Assembly: GCF_018070565.1 (NCBI RefSeq)
Contig: NZ_JAGPXL010000026.1
Location: 1-64,000 of the forward strand
Source of the DNA: Streptomyces sp. B93
GTDB lineage: Bacteria; Actinomycetota; Actinomycetes; Streptomycetales; Streptomycetaceae
Direction of reading: 5' to 3'
Length of the DNA: 64,000 nucleotides
Part shown: piece by piece, positions 34,921-45,061 of the stretch
Numbering within the stretch: position 1 is the first letter of the stretch
How the letters are laid out: each line of letters begins with the position of its first letter
Notes under the pieces: model-generated
The model's database searches: none
The model's input: the letters and a program-made list of their open reading frames with translations, nothing else
What the model was told of the DNA's origin: nothing
Translations under genes and position numbers: made by a program

Positions 34921-35564
34921 CCGAGGTGCCGTCGGTACGAGGTGCGGAGGTGGGCCGCCGCATCGGCGTCGGCCTGATGTACGGGCTGTGGCGGCCGCGG
35001 GTCCTGGGCGCCTGGCGGATGCCCGCGAGCGGCCCGGCGATCCTCGCCGTCAACCACTCCCACAACATCGACGGCCCGATGGTGATGGGCGTGGCGCCCA
35101 GGCCGACGCACTTCCTGATCAAGAAGGAGGCGTTCGTCGGCCCGCTCGACCCCTTCCTGACCGGTATCGGCCAGCTGAAGGTGGACCGCGAGGGCACCGA
35201 CCGCACGGCGATCACCCGGGCGCTGGGCGTGCTGGAGGCGGGCGGGGTGCTCGGGATATTCCCCGAGGGCACCCGGGGCGAGGGCGACTTCGCCGCGCTG
35301 CGCGCCGGGCTCGCCTACTTCGCCGTCCGCAGCGGGGCGCCGGTCGTCCCGGTGGCCGTGCTGGGAAGTTCCGGGCGGCCCGGACGGTTGGTGAAGGGGC
35401 TGCCCGCGCTGCGCAGCCGTATCGACGTGGTCTTCGGGGACCCCTTCGATGCGGGGGACGGCACCGGCCGCCGCACCCGCAAGGCCCTCGACGAGGCCAC
35501 CGAGCGCATCCAGAAGCAGCTCACCGCGCACCTGGAAAACGCCAGGCGTCTCACCGGACGCTAG
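34917..35564 (+). CDS. plsC: 1-acyl-glycerol-3-phosphate acyltransferase-like (PlsC family)
   Basis: 215 residues. The acyltransferase motif I HX4D is NHSHNIDGPM, motif II lies in FLTGIGQLKVDREGT and motif III is FPEGTRGEGDF, followed by VVPVAVLG. It probably acylates lysophosphatidate at the membrane. GTG overlaps the cmk stop. Confidence 0.9.
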   Translation: MTEVPSVRGAEVGRRIGVGLMYGLWRPRVLGAWRMPASGPAILAVNHSHNIDGPMVMGVAPRPTHFLIKKEAFVGPLDPFLTGIGQLKVDREGTDRTAITRALGVLEAGGVLGIFPEGTRGEGDFAALRAGLAYFAVRSGAPVVPVAVLGSSGRPGRLVKGLPALRSRIDVVFGDPFDAGDGTGRRTRKALDEATERIQKQLTAHLENARRLTGR

Positions 35565-35643
35565 GCGACACTGAGTAGTGGATCTGTCCGGACGGAACGG
35601 GCACTCCACCGATCACCACGATGAACGACGAGGTACGGACTTC

Positions 35644-37125
35644 ATGAACGACCACATCCAGCCCGACGGCTCGGCCGGGTTCGAGCACGAGCACGGGGCA
35701 CTCGGCGACGCCGAGTACGCGGAGTTCATGGAGCTCGCCGCGGAAGAGGGCTTCGACCTGGAGGAGGTCGAGGGCGCCATCGAGGCGGCCGGGCACGGCC
35801 CGCTGCCCGTCGTCGCCGTCGTGGGCCGCCCGAACGTCGGCAAGTCGACCCTGGTGAACCGGGTCATCGGCCGCCGGGAGGCGGTCGTGGAGGACAAGCC
35901 GGGCGTCACCCGGGACCGCGTGACCTACGAGGCCGAGTGGGCGGGCCGCCGCTTCAAGGTCGTCGACACCGGCGGCTGGGAGCAGGACGTCTTCGGCATC
36001 GACGCCTCCGTCGCCGCGCAGGCCGAGTTCGCGATCGACGCCGCCGACGCCGTGGTCTTCGTCGTCGACGCCAAGGTGGGCGCCACCGACACCGACGAGG
36101 CGGTCGTACGGCTGCTGCGCAAGGCCGGCAAGCCCGTGGTGCTGTGCGCCAACAAGGTCGACGGGCCGAGCGGGGAGGCCGACGCGGCGTATCTGTGGTC
36201 CCTCGGCCTCGGCGAACCGCATCCCGTCTCCGCCCTGCACGGCCGCGGCACCGGCGACATGCTGGACGCCGTGCTGGAGGCGCTGCCGGAGGCGCCGCGC
36301 GAGACGTTCGGCGGGGCGGGCTTCGGCGGGCCGCGCCGGGTCGCGCTGATCGGCCGCCCGAACGTCGGCAAGTCCTCACTGCTGAACAAGGTCGCGGGCG
36401 AGGAGCGCGTCGTCGTCAACGAACTCGCGGGCACCACCCGCGACCCGGTCGACGAGCTGATCGAACTGGGCGGCAAGACCTGGAAGTTCGTCGACACCGC
36501 CGGTATCCGCAAGCGGGTCCACCTCCAGCAGGGCGCCGACTACTACGCCTCGCTGCGCACCGCCGCGGCCGTGGAGAAGGCCGAGGTCGCCGTCGTCCTG
36601 ATCGACGCCGCCGACTCCATCTCCGTGCAGGACCAGCGCATCGTCACCATGGCCGTGGAGGCGGGCCGCGCGCTCGTCCTCGCGTACAACAAGTGGGACA
36701 CCCTCGACGAGGAGCGCCGCTACTACCTGGAGCGGGAGATCGAGACCGAGCTGGGCCAGGTGGCGTGGGCGCCCCGGGTGAACGTCTCCGCGCACACCGG
36801 GCGGCACATGGAGAAGCTGGTCCCGGCGATCGAGACGGCCCTCGCCGGCTGGGAGACCCGGGTGCCGACCGGCCGCCTCAACGCCTTCCTCGGCGAACTG
36901 GTCTCCGCCCATCCGCACCCGGTCCGGGGCGGCAAGCAGCCGCGCATCCTGTTCGGTACCCAGGCGGGCACCAAGCCGCCGCGGTTCGTGCTGTTCGCCA
37001 GTGGCTTCATCGAGGCGGGCTACCGCCGCTTCATCGAGCGCCGGCTGCGCGAGGAGTTCGGCTTCGAGGGCACGCCGATCCACATCTCCGTGCGGGTGCG
37101 GGAGAAGCGCGGGAAGAAGAAGTAG
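35644..37125 (+). CDS. der: Ribosome assembly GTPase Der (EngA)
   Basis: 493 residues from ATG 35644 (GAGGT about 10 nt upstream). Two tandem GTPase domains, each with GRPNVGKS (about residues 63 and 240), DTGGW/DTAGI (G3) and NKVD/NKWD (G4), then a C-terminal KH-like domain ([15 protein letters not shown] ... [15 protein letters not shown]). It acts in 50S subunit assembly. An acidic ~55-residue extension precedes the first domain. An upstream in-frame GTG (35578) exists but has no ribosome-binding site. Confidence 0.96.
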   Translation: MNDHIQPDGSAGFEHEHGALGDAEYAEFMELAAEEGFDLEEVEGAIEAAGHGPLPVVAVVGRPNVGKSTLVNRVIGRREAVVEDKPGVTRDRVTYEAEWAGRRFKVVDTGGWEQDVFGIDASVAAQAEFAIDAADAVVFVVDAKVGATDTDEAVVRLLRKAGKPVVLCANKVDGPSGEADAAYLWSLGLGEPHPVSALHGRGTGDMLDAVLEALPEAPRETFGGAGFGGPRRVALIGRPNVGKSSLLNKVAGEERVVVNELAGTTRDPVDELIELGGKTWKFVDTAGIRKRVHLQQGADYYASLRTAAAVEKAEVAVVLIDAADSISVQDQRIVTMAVEAGRALVLAYNKWDTLDEERRYYLEREIETELGQVAWAPRVNVSAHTGRHMEKLVPAIETALAGWETRVPTGRLNAFLGELVSAHPHPVRGGKQPRILFGTQAGTKPPRFVLFASGFIEAGYRRFIERRLREEFGFEGTPIHISVRVREKRGKKK

Positions 37126-37148
37126 CCGTGTGACGTCGGACATGACAT

Positions 37149-37183
37149 GAGGGGCGGTCCCGGTGGTCCGGGGCCGCCCCTCA
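37149..37183. terminator. Bidirectional terminator after der
   Basis: TGAGGGGCGG (37149-37158) pairs with CCGCCCCTCA (37174-37183), a perfect 10-bp stem in the gap between der and the convergent gene ending at 37202. Confidence 0.75.
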
Positions 37184-37201
37184 GTCGTGCGCCGTGCGCC
37201 G

Positions 37202-37606
37202 TCAGAGGCCTCTGCGGGGCGCTGGGGGGAGCGCCGCCGGGACATGGTGCATGGCGGTGGTCTGCTCCCCGGTCCGGCCGAACTGCCCGACCCGGTGCCA
37301 CTGCTGCCCCGCGCCCTGCCGGGCCGCCCCGGCGCCCGCGCTGTACGCGCCGTAGGAACCGCCGTACGACGCGGGGGCCGGGATCGCGAACCCGCCCGTA
37401 CTGTGCGGGACCGGCCCGAAGGCCGTGAAGCCCAGCTCCTCCTCGCCGCTGCGGTCGCCCGGCAGCGCGCGGAAGGTCTTGACGTACTCGGCGTAGAGCG
37501 CGTCGTAGATCGGCGTGGCCGATGGGCCGCCCTGGGGGTCATGCGACGGTCGCGCGGAGACGGCCGACGGACGGGAAGGACGGGGGGAAACGTCGTATGC
37601 GTGCAC
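37202..37606 (-). CDS. Small conserved hypothetical protein
   Basis: About 134 residues if started at GTG 37606. The conserved-looking core is IYDALYAEYVKTFRALPGDR with SGEEELGFTAFG; the rest is Gly/Ala/Ser-rich (PASYGGSYGAYSAGAGAAR) and ends in a basic Pro-rich tail. No known domain and no signal peptide. There is no Shine-Dalgarno site; TTGACG lies about 25 bp upstream, so the exact start is uncertain. The frame continues upstream to 37870 but that part overlaps the next gene. Function unknown. Confidence 0.65.
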   Translation of the reverse strand: MHAYDVSPRPSRPSAVSARPSHDPQGGPSATPIYDALYAEYVKTFRALPGDRSGEEELGFTAFGPVPHSTGGFAIPAPASYGGSYGAYSAGAGAARQGAGQQWHRVGQFGRTGEQTTAMHHVPAALPPAPRRGL

Positions 37607-37671
37607 GTATGTCCAAACGACCTCGCGCGTCAAGGGATGCGGGCCGGGAGGTGCGGGCGGGGGCGCGCGGC

Positions 37672-38454
37672 TCAGGTGCCCGCGAGCGGCAGGGCGGCGG
37701 CGACCAGCTTGCCGTTGGCGGCGGCCTTGTCGAGGGCGTCGCGGAGCAGGTCCTCGCGGAGCTGGCGGCCGATGGAGCCGACCGGCGCGGCGAACATCAG
37801 CACCTGCTGGTGCTTGTTGGCGGCCGCGCGCCAGCTCTCGGTGACCTGGAGCGGCTGGTGGGCCTGCCACCAGGCCACCGGCTGGCCGCCGCCCGCGCCG
37901 GGCTGGAGCACGGCGTGCAGCTGGCCCATGGCGAGCAGCACCGACCAGCCGTGCAGCACCGAGGGGACGCCGTTCAGCTCGGTCAGCGGCATGAAGCCCT
38001 GCTCGATGAGGAGTGGCAGGAAGTCGTCGCCCGCGCCGGTGGCGCCGGGGCGCACGATGGGGCCGGTGGGCTCGACGACCAGCGCGGGGTGCAACTCCCC
38101 GGCGAGCAGCACGAGTCCGCTGGTGACGCCGAGCACGGCCTGCTCGGGCACGACCTTCTCGGGCTCCAGGTCGACGGTGTCGCCGCTGATGGACTTCACG
38201 GCGCCCCTCAGCTGCTCCTCGGTGACCTGGACGACCTGGGACGGCAGACAGGTGGAGTGGGCGAAGGCGAGCACGGCGGTCTCGTCGCCGATGAACAGGA
38301 CGGTGCTGGTCCGCTCGCGTTCGGAGTCTCCTGGGGTGCGGCAGGACGTGCAGTCGTAACTGCCCGGGGTGTTGTCTCCGGCGAGCAGCCGGTCGGCTTC
38401 TTCGTCGCCGATCTCGGCGCGTACCTCGTCGCTGACGTCGAGCATGCGCGGCAC
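37672..38454 (-). CDS. Conserved hypothetical protein
   Basis: 260 residues from GTG 38454 (GGGAG 6 nt upstream; ATG 38445 is the alternative). The N-terminus is acidic and helical (MLDVSDEVRAEIGDEEADRL), followed by a CxxC pair (YDCTSCRTPG) and an alpha/beta body (VLFIGDETAVLAFAHSTCL, LVLLAGELHPALVVEP) with a C-terminal AAPVGSIGRQLREDLLRDAL region. I do not recognise the family. The CxxC could bind metal or be redox-active; that is inference only. The following intergenic region is long. Confidence 0.8.
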   Translation of the reverse strand: MPRMLDVSDEVRAEIGDEEADRLLAGDNTPGSYDCTSCRTPGDSERERTSTVLFIGDETAVLAFAHSTCLPSQVVQVTEEQLRGAVKSISGDTVDLEPEKVVPEQAVLGVTSGLVLLAGELHPALVVEPTGPIVRPGATGAGDDFLPLLIEQGFMPLTELNGVPSVLHGWSVLLAMGQLHAVLQPGAGGGQPVAWWQAHQPLQVTESWRAAANKHQQVLMFAAPVGSIGRQLREDLLRDALDKAAANGKLVAAALPLAGT

Positions 38455-39668
<1,214 letters not shown>

Positions 39669-39760
39669 GCCCGCGGGCACCCGCCCCGCCCGGTCCGCCG
39701 ACCGGGTGGGGCCCCGCCGCCACCGGGGCGCGGCACGCCGGGAGGGCGAAAGGTGCCGCT

Positions 39761-40384
<624 letters not shown>

Positions 40385-41020
40385 TCATCGGAGTTCCGCC
40401 GCCTCACCGGCGAAGACGACCGCGCCGCGGCGCAGTTCGTACCCGAGTGCCGCCCGGCCGTGCAGCGCGGGCGGCACTCGCTGTTCGGCGATCACCACGC
40501 ACGCGTGCAGGCCCGCCAGCAGGTCGTACGAGTGCGCCGCGACCGTCGGTGACATGCCCTGGGTGGGCTCGTCGACGAGGATCACGCGCGCGTGGGACAG
40601 CAGGGCGCGGGAGAGGGCGAGCATGCGCTGCTCACCGCCGGAGAGGGTGCCCGCGCGACGGGGGAGCAGGGGGGCCAGCTGCGGATAGGCGTCCAGGGCG
40701 GGGGCGTAGGAGGGGGTGGTGAGTTCGAGGTTCTCGCGGACGGTGAGGGAGCCGAAGACCGCCCGCCGCTCCGGGACCAGGCACAGGCCCCGGCGGGCGC
40801 GTTCGTGGGCGGGCGTCCGGGTGACGTCGGCGCCGTCCCACAGCACCGCGCCGCCGGACAGCGGGACGGTTCCGGCGAGCGCGCGCAGGGCCGTCGTACG
40901 CCCCGAGCCGTTGCGGCCGAGCAGGATCGTCAGCCCCGGGCCCGGAGCGGTGAGGGTGACGCCGTGCAGGGCCTCCAAGGGGCCGTAGCGCACGCGCGCG
41001 TGGCGCAGGGCGATGGTCAT
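40385..41020 (-). CDS. LivF-type ABC transporter ATPase with Arg in Walker A
   Basis: 211 residues, one of the two ATPases of a HAAT importer. RRGLCLVPERRAVFGSLTV, the signature LSGGEQRMLALSRALL and Walker B RVILVDEPTQGMSP are LivF-like. Walker A reads GRNGSGRTT: Arg replaces the catalytic Lys of GxxGxGK(S/T), which should weaken or abolish ATP hydrolysis. It is shorter than typical LivF (about 235). ATG overlaps the fused permease-ATPase stop (ATGA), so it is translationally coupled. Confidence 0.9.
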   Translation of the reverse strand: MTIALRHARVRYGPLEALHGVTLTAPGPGLTILLGRNGSGRTTALRALAGTVPLSGGAVLWDGADVTRTPAHERARRGLCLVPERRAVFGSLTVRENLELTTPSYAPALDAYPQLAPLLPRRAGTLSGGEQRMLALSRALLSHARVILVDEPTQGMSPTVAAHSYDLLAGLHACVVIAEQRVPPALHGRAALGYELRRGAVVFAGEAAELR

Positions 41021-43908
41021 GGGGTGACCTCATGGCTGTCGAGGACCCGGCCGGGCGGGCCCGAGGCGACGATCCGGCCCGCCGCCATCACATGCACCAC
41101 GTCGGCGAGGTCGGCCACCAGGTCGAGGTCGTGCTCGACGACGAGCAGGGCCGTGCCGTCCGCGGCGAGGGCCTTCAGGACGCGGGCCAGCGCGGCCACC
41201 TCGGCGGTGTCCAGGCCCGCTGCGGGCTCGTCCAGCAGCAGCACGCGCGGGCCGCCCGCGAGGGCTCTCGCCAGCTCCACGCGGCGCAGGGTGCCGGTGG
41301 GCAGTCCGGCGGCGGGCAGCACCCGCACCGGCCCGTCCAGCCCCAGCAGCCGCAGCGACCGCTCCACGGCACCCGGGTCGACGATCCGGCCCTGCTCGGC
41401 GCCGACCCGTACGTTCTCCGTCACCGTCAGCGTCGGGAAGACGGCCAGCTGCTGGAACGTCCGCGCCACACCGAGCCGGGTCCGGGCCTGCGCCGCCAGC
41501 CTGGTGATGTCCCGGCCGTCGTAACCGATCCGCCCGCGCGCGGGCCGCACGGTCCCGGCGAGACAGTGGAACAGCGTGCTCTTGCCGGCCCCGTTCGGAC
41601 CCACGACCGCGGTGACCCTCCCGGACGGCAGATCGAGGTCGACCCCGTCGAGCGCGGTGAAGCCGCCGTAGGCGACGTGGACGCCGCGGGCGGTGAGCAG
41701 GGGTGGGGCGGTGGTCGGGCGCGGTTGTGGGCTCGAGGGCCGGTCGGGTGCGGGTGTGGTGCGGGGCCGGGTGTCCGGGGCGGGGGCCGGGTGTTCGCGC
41801 GGCGGCTCCGGCCGGGCGGGGGGTCGGGCGGGATGCGGTGCGGTCCCGGGGACGCGTGTGGCCGAGGCCGCGTCGGCTGACGGCGCGCCGTTGGGGACGC
41901 GCGTGGCCGAGTCCGTGTCCGCTGACGGCGCGCCCCCGCCCCCGGGGCGTCGCCATGGGCGAAGGTGCTCGGGCGTCAGGATCGAGGGCCCGGGGCCCCG
42001 TACGGTCAGGGCCGTTGCCCCCGTCAGGCCGGGGCGCGGGCGGGTGTGGTCGGGTGGGGGGCGTAGTCGGGTGCGCAGGTGGCGGCCCAGGGGGGTCAGG
42101 TGGGCGCGGTGAGGGAGGCGTAGGCGGTTCGCTGCCGTTCGCAGGGCGTCGTAGGGGCCGCCGGGGAAGCGGCCGACGAGGACGGCGAGGAGACCGATCA
42201 CGGCGGCGGCGACACCGCCCTTGGTGCCCGCGTCCAGGCCGACCAGGAGGGCGGCGGCGGCCAGGGCGCCGAAGGTGCTGTCGGCGCCCAGGACCACCAC
42301 GGCCGCGAACCAGAGGAGGCCGCGGACCGGGTCGTAGGCGCCGGGGTCGAAGGCGCGCAGGCCCATGCCGAGCATGCCGCCGCCGAGCGCGGCCAGCGCG
42401 GCGCCGGAGACGAACGCCAGCAGCTTCAGGGACGGCACTCGCACCCCGGCCGCCCGCGCGCCCGGCTCGTCGTCGCGCATCGCCGCCAGCGCCCGTCCGG
42501 TGCGACCCCGGCGCAGTGCGTGGGCGGCCAGCAGGGCGACGCCGAGCAGGGCCAGCTCCAGCAGGTAGTACGCGCGGTCGCCGTCGAAGCCCGCCGGGCG
42601 CCCCAGCGTCAGCCCCGAGGTGGCGTACGGCTGGGCGAAGACGAAGCGGCTCACGCCGACGCCCACCGCGAACGTCGCCAGCGCCAGCGCCAGGCCCCGT
42701 CTGCTGATCGCGGGCCAGCCGGTCAGCAGCCCCAGCGGGGCGACCAGCACCACCGCCACCGCCAGCGCCAGCAGTTCCGGCAGCCGGGGCAGGCCCGGGA
42801 AGCGGCCCGCGGCGAGCAGCGCCGTGAACAGCGCGCCCAGGCCCGCGTACGCCGCCTGCCCCAGGGAGATCTGACCGCCGCGGCCGGTGACCACCACCAG
42901 CGACAACAGCACCACCGCCAGCGCCGGGACCTGCACCGAGGTGTGCAGGTCCCGGCCGGCGAAACCCAGCGGCAGCAGGAACAGCACCCCGGCGACGATC
43001 CACGCGCCCGGCGGCGTCGGCACCCGCGCGCTCGCCGGGCGCGGCAGCGCGGCCCGGGTGCCGACGCCGGGCAGCACCAGCGCCGCGACGAGCAGCGCCA
43101 CCACGAACAGGTTGGCGCCCACCGCCTGGAGCAACGGCTCGCCCCACCCCGACGGGTGCAGCCGCGTCAGCTGGCTCTGCGCGACCCCCAGCCCGAGCGC
43201 CACCACCACCGCGACCGTGAGGCTCCGCATCCGCGCCGCCACGGCGACCGCCACCACCTCCATCACCAGCAGCGGCAGCCCGTACGGGTCGAGCCGCACG
43301 TACGGCGCCAGCAGTACCCCCGTCAGCCCCGCCGTGAACGCCCCGAACGCCCAGCCCGCCGCCGCCACCCGGTCCGCGTCGATGCCCGCGAGCACGGCGA
43401 GCCGCCGGTCGTCGACGACCGCCCGCAGCTCCCGCCCGAACCGGGTCCAGCGGACCGTCGCCGCCACGCCCGCCGTCAGCACGACCACCACCGCCAGCTG
43501 CCCCCACGGCTCGGCGGGCACCACCTCCGGGGCGTCGTCCCGCGCGCCCAGCCCCCACAGCAGCGCCGCCCCGCCGACCAGCAGCACGAACACGCCGATC
43601 GACGCGACCAGGGTCTGCGCCGGGTCGCCGCCCAGGACCGACAGCGGGCGGAACACGAACCGTTCCAGCACCACCCCGATGCCCGGCGCCACCACCAGCA
43701 GCGTCACCGTGGCCGCCGCCCACACCGGCCAGCCCCCGTCGACGACGAGGCCGCGCAGCACATACGCGCACACCATCGCGATCGCCCCGTGCGCGAGGTT
43801 CAGCACGCCCGTCGCCCGGTAGGTCACGATCAGCCCGATGCCGGTGAGCGCGGCGGCGCCGCCGACCGAGAGACCGGCGAGGGTGAGGTCGTAGGTCAGG
43901 GACGACAT
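41017..43908 (-). CDS. Fused LivH-LivM-LivG ABC importer (two permeases plus ATPase)
   Basis: 963 residues. Three modules normally encoded by separate genes lie in one frame. LivH permease, about 1-290 (LSVGGAAALTGIGLIVTYRA, ATGVLNLAHGAIAM). LivM permease, about 299-600 (VVTGRGGQISLGQAAYAGLG, GLALALATFAVGVG, FDPGAYDPVRGLLWFAAVVV). A Pro-rich linker, about 600-735, with the repeat GAPSAD..SATRVP. LivG ATPase, about 735-963, with intact Walker A VVGPNGAGKSTLF, Walker B VLLLDEPAAGLD and VVEHDLDLV. There is no stop or start between modules. It takes branched-chain amino acids, amides or urea-like substrates with the LivF-like partner. ATG overlaps the preceding gene. Confidence 0.92.
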   Translation of the reverse strand: MSSLTYDLTLAGLSVGGAAALTGIGLIVTYRATGVLNLAHGAIAMVCAYVLRGLVVDGGWPVWAAATVTLLVVAPGIGVVLERFVFRPLSVLGGDPAQTLVASIGVFVLLVGGAALLWGLGARDDAPEVVPAEPWGQLAVVVVLTAGVAATVRWTRFGRELRAVVDDRRLAVLAGIDADRVAAAGWAFGAFTAGLTGVLLAPYVRLDPYGLPLLVMEVVAVAVAARMRSLTVAVVVALGLGVAQSQLTRLHPSGWGEPLLQAVGANLFVVALLVAALVLPGVGTRAALPRPASARVPTPPGAWIVAGVLFLLPLGFAGRDLHTSVQVPALAVVLLSLVVVTGRGGQISLGQAAYAGLGALFTALLAAGRFPGLPRLPELLALAVAVVLVAPLGLLTGWPAISRRGLALALATFAVGVGVSRFVFAQPYATSGLTLGRPAGFDGDRAYYLLELALLGVALLAAHALRRGRTGRALAAMRDDEPGARAAGVRVPSLKLLAFVSGAALAALGGGMLGMGLRAFDPGAYDPVRGLLWFAAVVVLGADSTFGALAAAALLVGLDAGTKGGVAAAVIGLLAVLVGRFPGGPYDALRTAANRLRLPHRAHLTPLGRHLRTRLRPPPDHTRPRPGLTGATALTVRGPGPSILTPEHLRPWRRPGGGGAPSADTDSATRVPNGAPSADAASATRVPGTAPHPARPPARPEPPREHPAPAPDTRPRTTPAPDRPSSPQPRPTTAPPLLTARGVHVAYGGFTALDGVDLDLPSGRVTAVVGPNGAGKSTLFHCLAGTVRPARGRIGYDGRDITRLAAQARTRLGVARTFQQLAVFPTLTVTENVRVGAEQGRIVDPGAVERSLRLLGLDGPVRVLPAAGLPTGTLRRVELARALAGGPRVLLLDEPAAGLDTAEVAALARVLKALAADGTALLVVEHDLDLVADLADVVHVMAAGRIVASGPPGRVLDSHEVTP

Positions 43909-44387
43909 CAGTCCTCGGCCGCTTCGCCCGGCTCGCAGATCGGGCACGGCTCCAGGTCGCCGTCCGCGAGCAGCCGCCCGTCGACGGGCACCGCCTCCGC
44001 CTTCCCGGCGACCAGCGGACAGTCCGCCCGGTGCAGCAGCGTGCCGCCCGGCACCATCCGCAGCTCCCCGCTGACCGCGACCGGCGCGAGCGCCGCCCGT
44101 CCGGGCTCCTCGGCGTCGGCCGCCTCCACGCTCACCAGCAGGCCGTACAGCTCCTCCACACGCGTCGCCGCGACGGTGACCCGGCCGTGGGTGAGCAGCA
44201 CCGCCCCCGCGACGATCAGCGCCGCGCCCGGCACCGTGCACGACGCGAGATAGGGCAGCTGCCGCTCCGCGAACCGCTCGCCGGAGACGCCGTACCAGCC
44301 CAGGACGCACAGCACCGCGCCCGCGGCGAGCGCGGCCCACCCGGCCCACAGGACGGGATGCACGGTCCGCAGTCGGGCTGTCCGCAT
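43908..44387 (-). CDS. Membrane protein with putative zinc-binding C-terminal motif
   Basis: 159 residues from ATG 44387 (GGGGAG upstream). Two membrane segments (PVLWAGWAALAAGAVLCVLG and VPGAALIVAGAVLL) are followed by a short cytoplasmic or external tail with HRADCPLV ... PCPICEP, resembling the widespread HxxxC...PCxxC zinc-binding motif. It is first in the - strand operon with the fused permease. It may be a regulatory or stabilising subunit; that is inference. Confidence 0.8.
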   Translation of the reverse strand: MRTARLRTVHPVLWAGWAALAAGAVLCVLGWYGVSGERFAERQLPYLASCTVPGAALIVAGAVLLTHGRVTVAATRVEELYGLLVSVEAADAEEPGRAALAPVAVSGELRMVPGGTLLHRADCPLVAGKAEAVPVDGRLLADGDLEPCPICEPGEAAED

Positions 44388-44515
44388 CGCTGGCTCCCCA
44401 CGCCTCGGGTCGCAGTGCACGTGCCGGTGACGACGGCTTGCACTATGCCTTCTGGAAGCTGACCCTGAAAGAACAAGGCGGGCACGGCCCGGACCGACAC
44501 CCGGTGGTGAGCCAG

Positions 44516-45061
44516 ATGGTTCTCGGCAGCGACCCCAGGAGGGGGAAGAGGAGGTGGGGTACGGCGCTGGCCGCCGCGCTGCTGCTCTTCCTCGCCCCGG
44601 CACTCGCCGCGTGCGGCGACGACAACGGCGGCGGCAGCGAGAGCCCGCCCCCGACGCCGACCGCCGAACGCACCACCGGCGAGGCGACCGCGCCCGCCGA
44701 CGCCGCGAAGGCCGAGCGCGAGGTCAAGGACAACTGGCAGCAGTTCTTCGACCCGGACACCACCCTGGAGGAGAAGCAGGCCCTCCTGGAGAACGGCGAC
44801 CAGATGGCCCCCGTGCTGCGCGCCTTCAGCGGTGACGAGCGCGGCGGACAGGTCGGGGCCCAGGTGACGGAGGTCGAGTTCACCTCGCCGACCGAGGCGG
44901 ACGTGACCTACACCCTCACCCTCGACGACGCCACCGCCCTGCCGGACGCCTCCGGCACGGCGGTCGAGCAGGACGGCACCTGGAAGGTGTCCGCCAAGAC
45001 GCTGTGCGCGCTGGTGAACCTGAGCGGCAATGCGTCGGCGTCGCCGGTTCCGGGCTGCTGA
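44516..45061 (+). CDS. Small secreted lipoprotein of the HAAT locus
   Basis: 181 residues from ATG 44516. Signal WGTALAAALLLFLAPALAAC with lipobox AAC, an acidic Pro/Thr linker, then a ~130-residue domain with two halves (KDNWQQFFDPDTTLEEKQAL and VTYTLTLDDATALPDASGTA) that resembles the low-molecular-weight lipoprotein antigen fold (a cystatin/NTF2-like beta sheet); not a proven assignment. It ends in a short Ala/Ser tail with a Cys. It is divergent from the permease operon and overlaps the binding-protein gene by 32 bp. Confidence 0.83.
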   Translation: MVLGSDPRRGKRRWGTALAAALLLFLAPALAACGDDNGGGSESPPPTPTAERTTGEATAPADAAKAEREVKDNWQQFFDPDTTLEEKQALLENGDQMAPVLRAFSGDERGGQVGAQVTEVEFTSPTEADVTYTLTLDDATALPDASGTAVEQDGTWKVSAKTLCALVNLSGNASASPVPGC

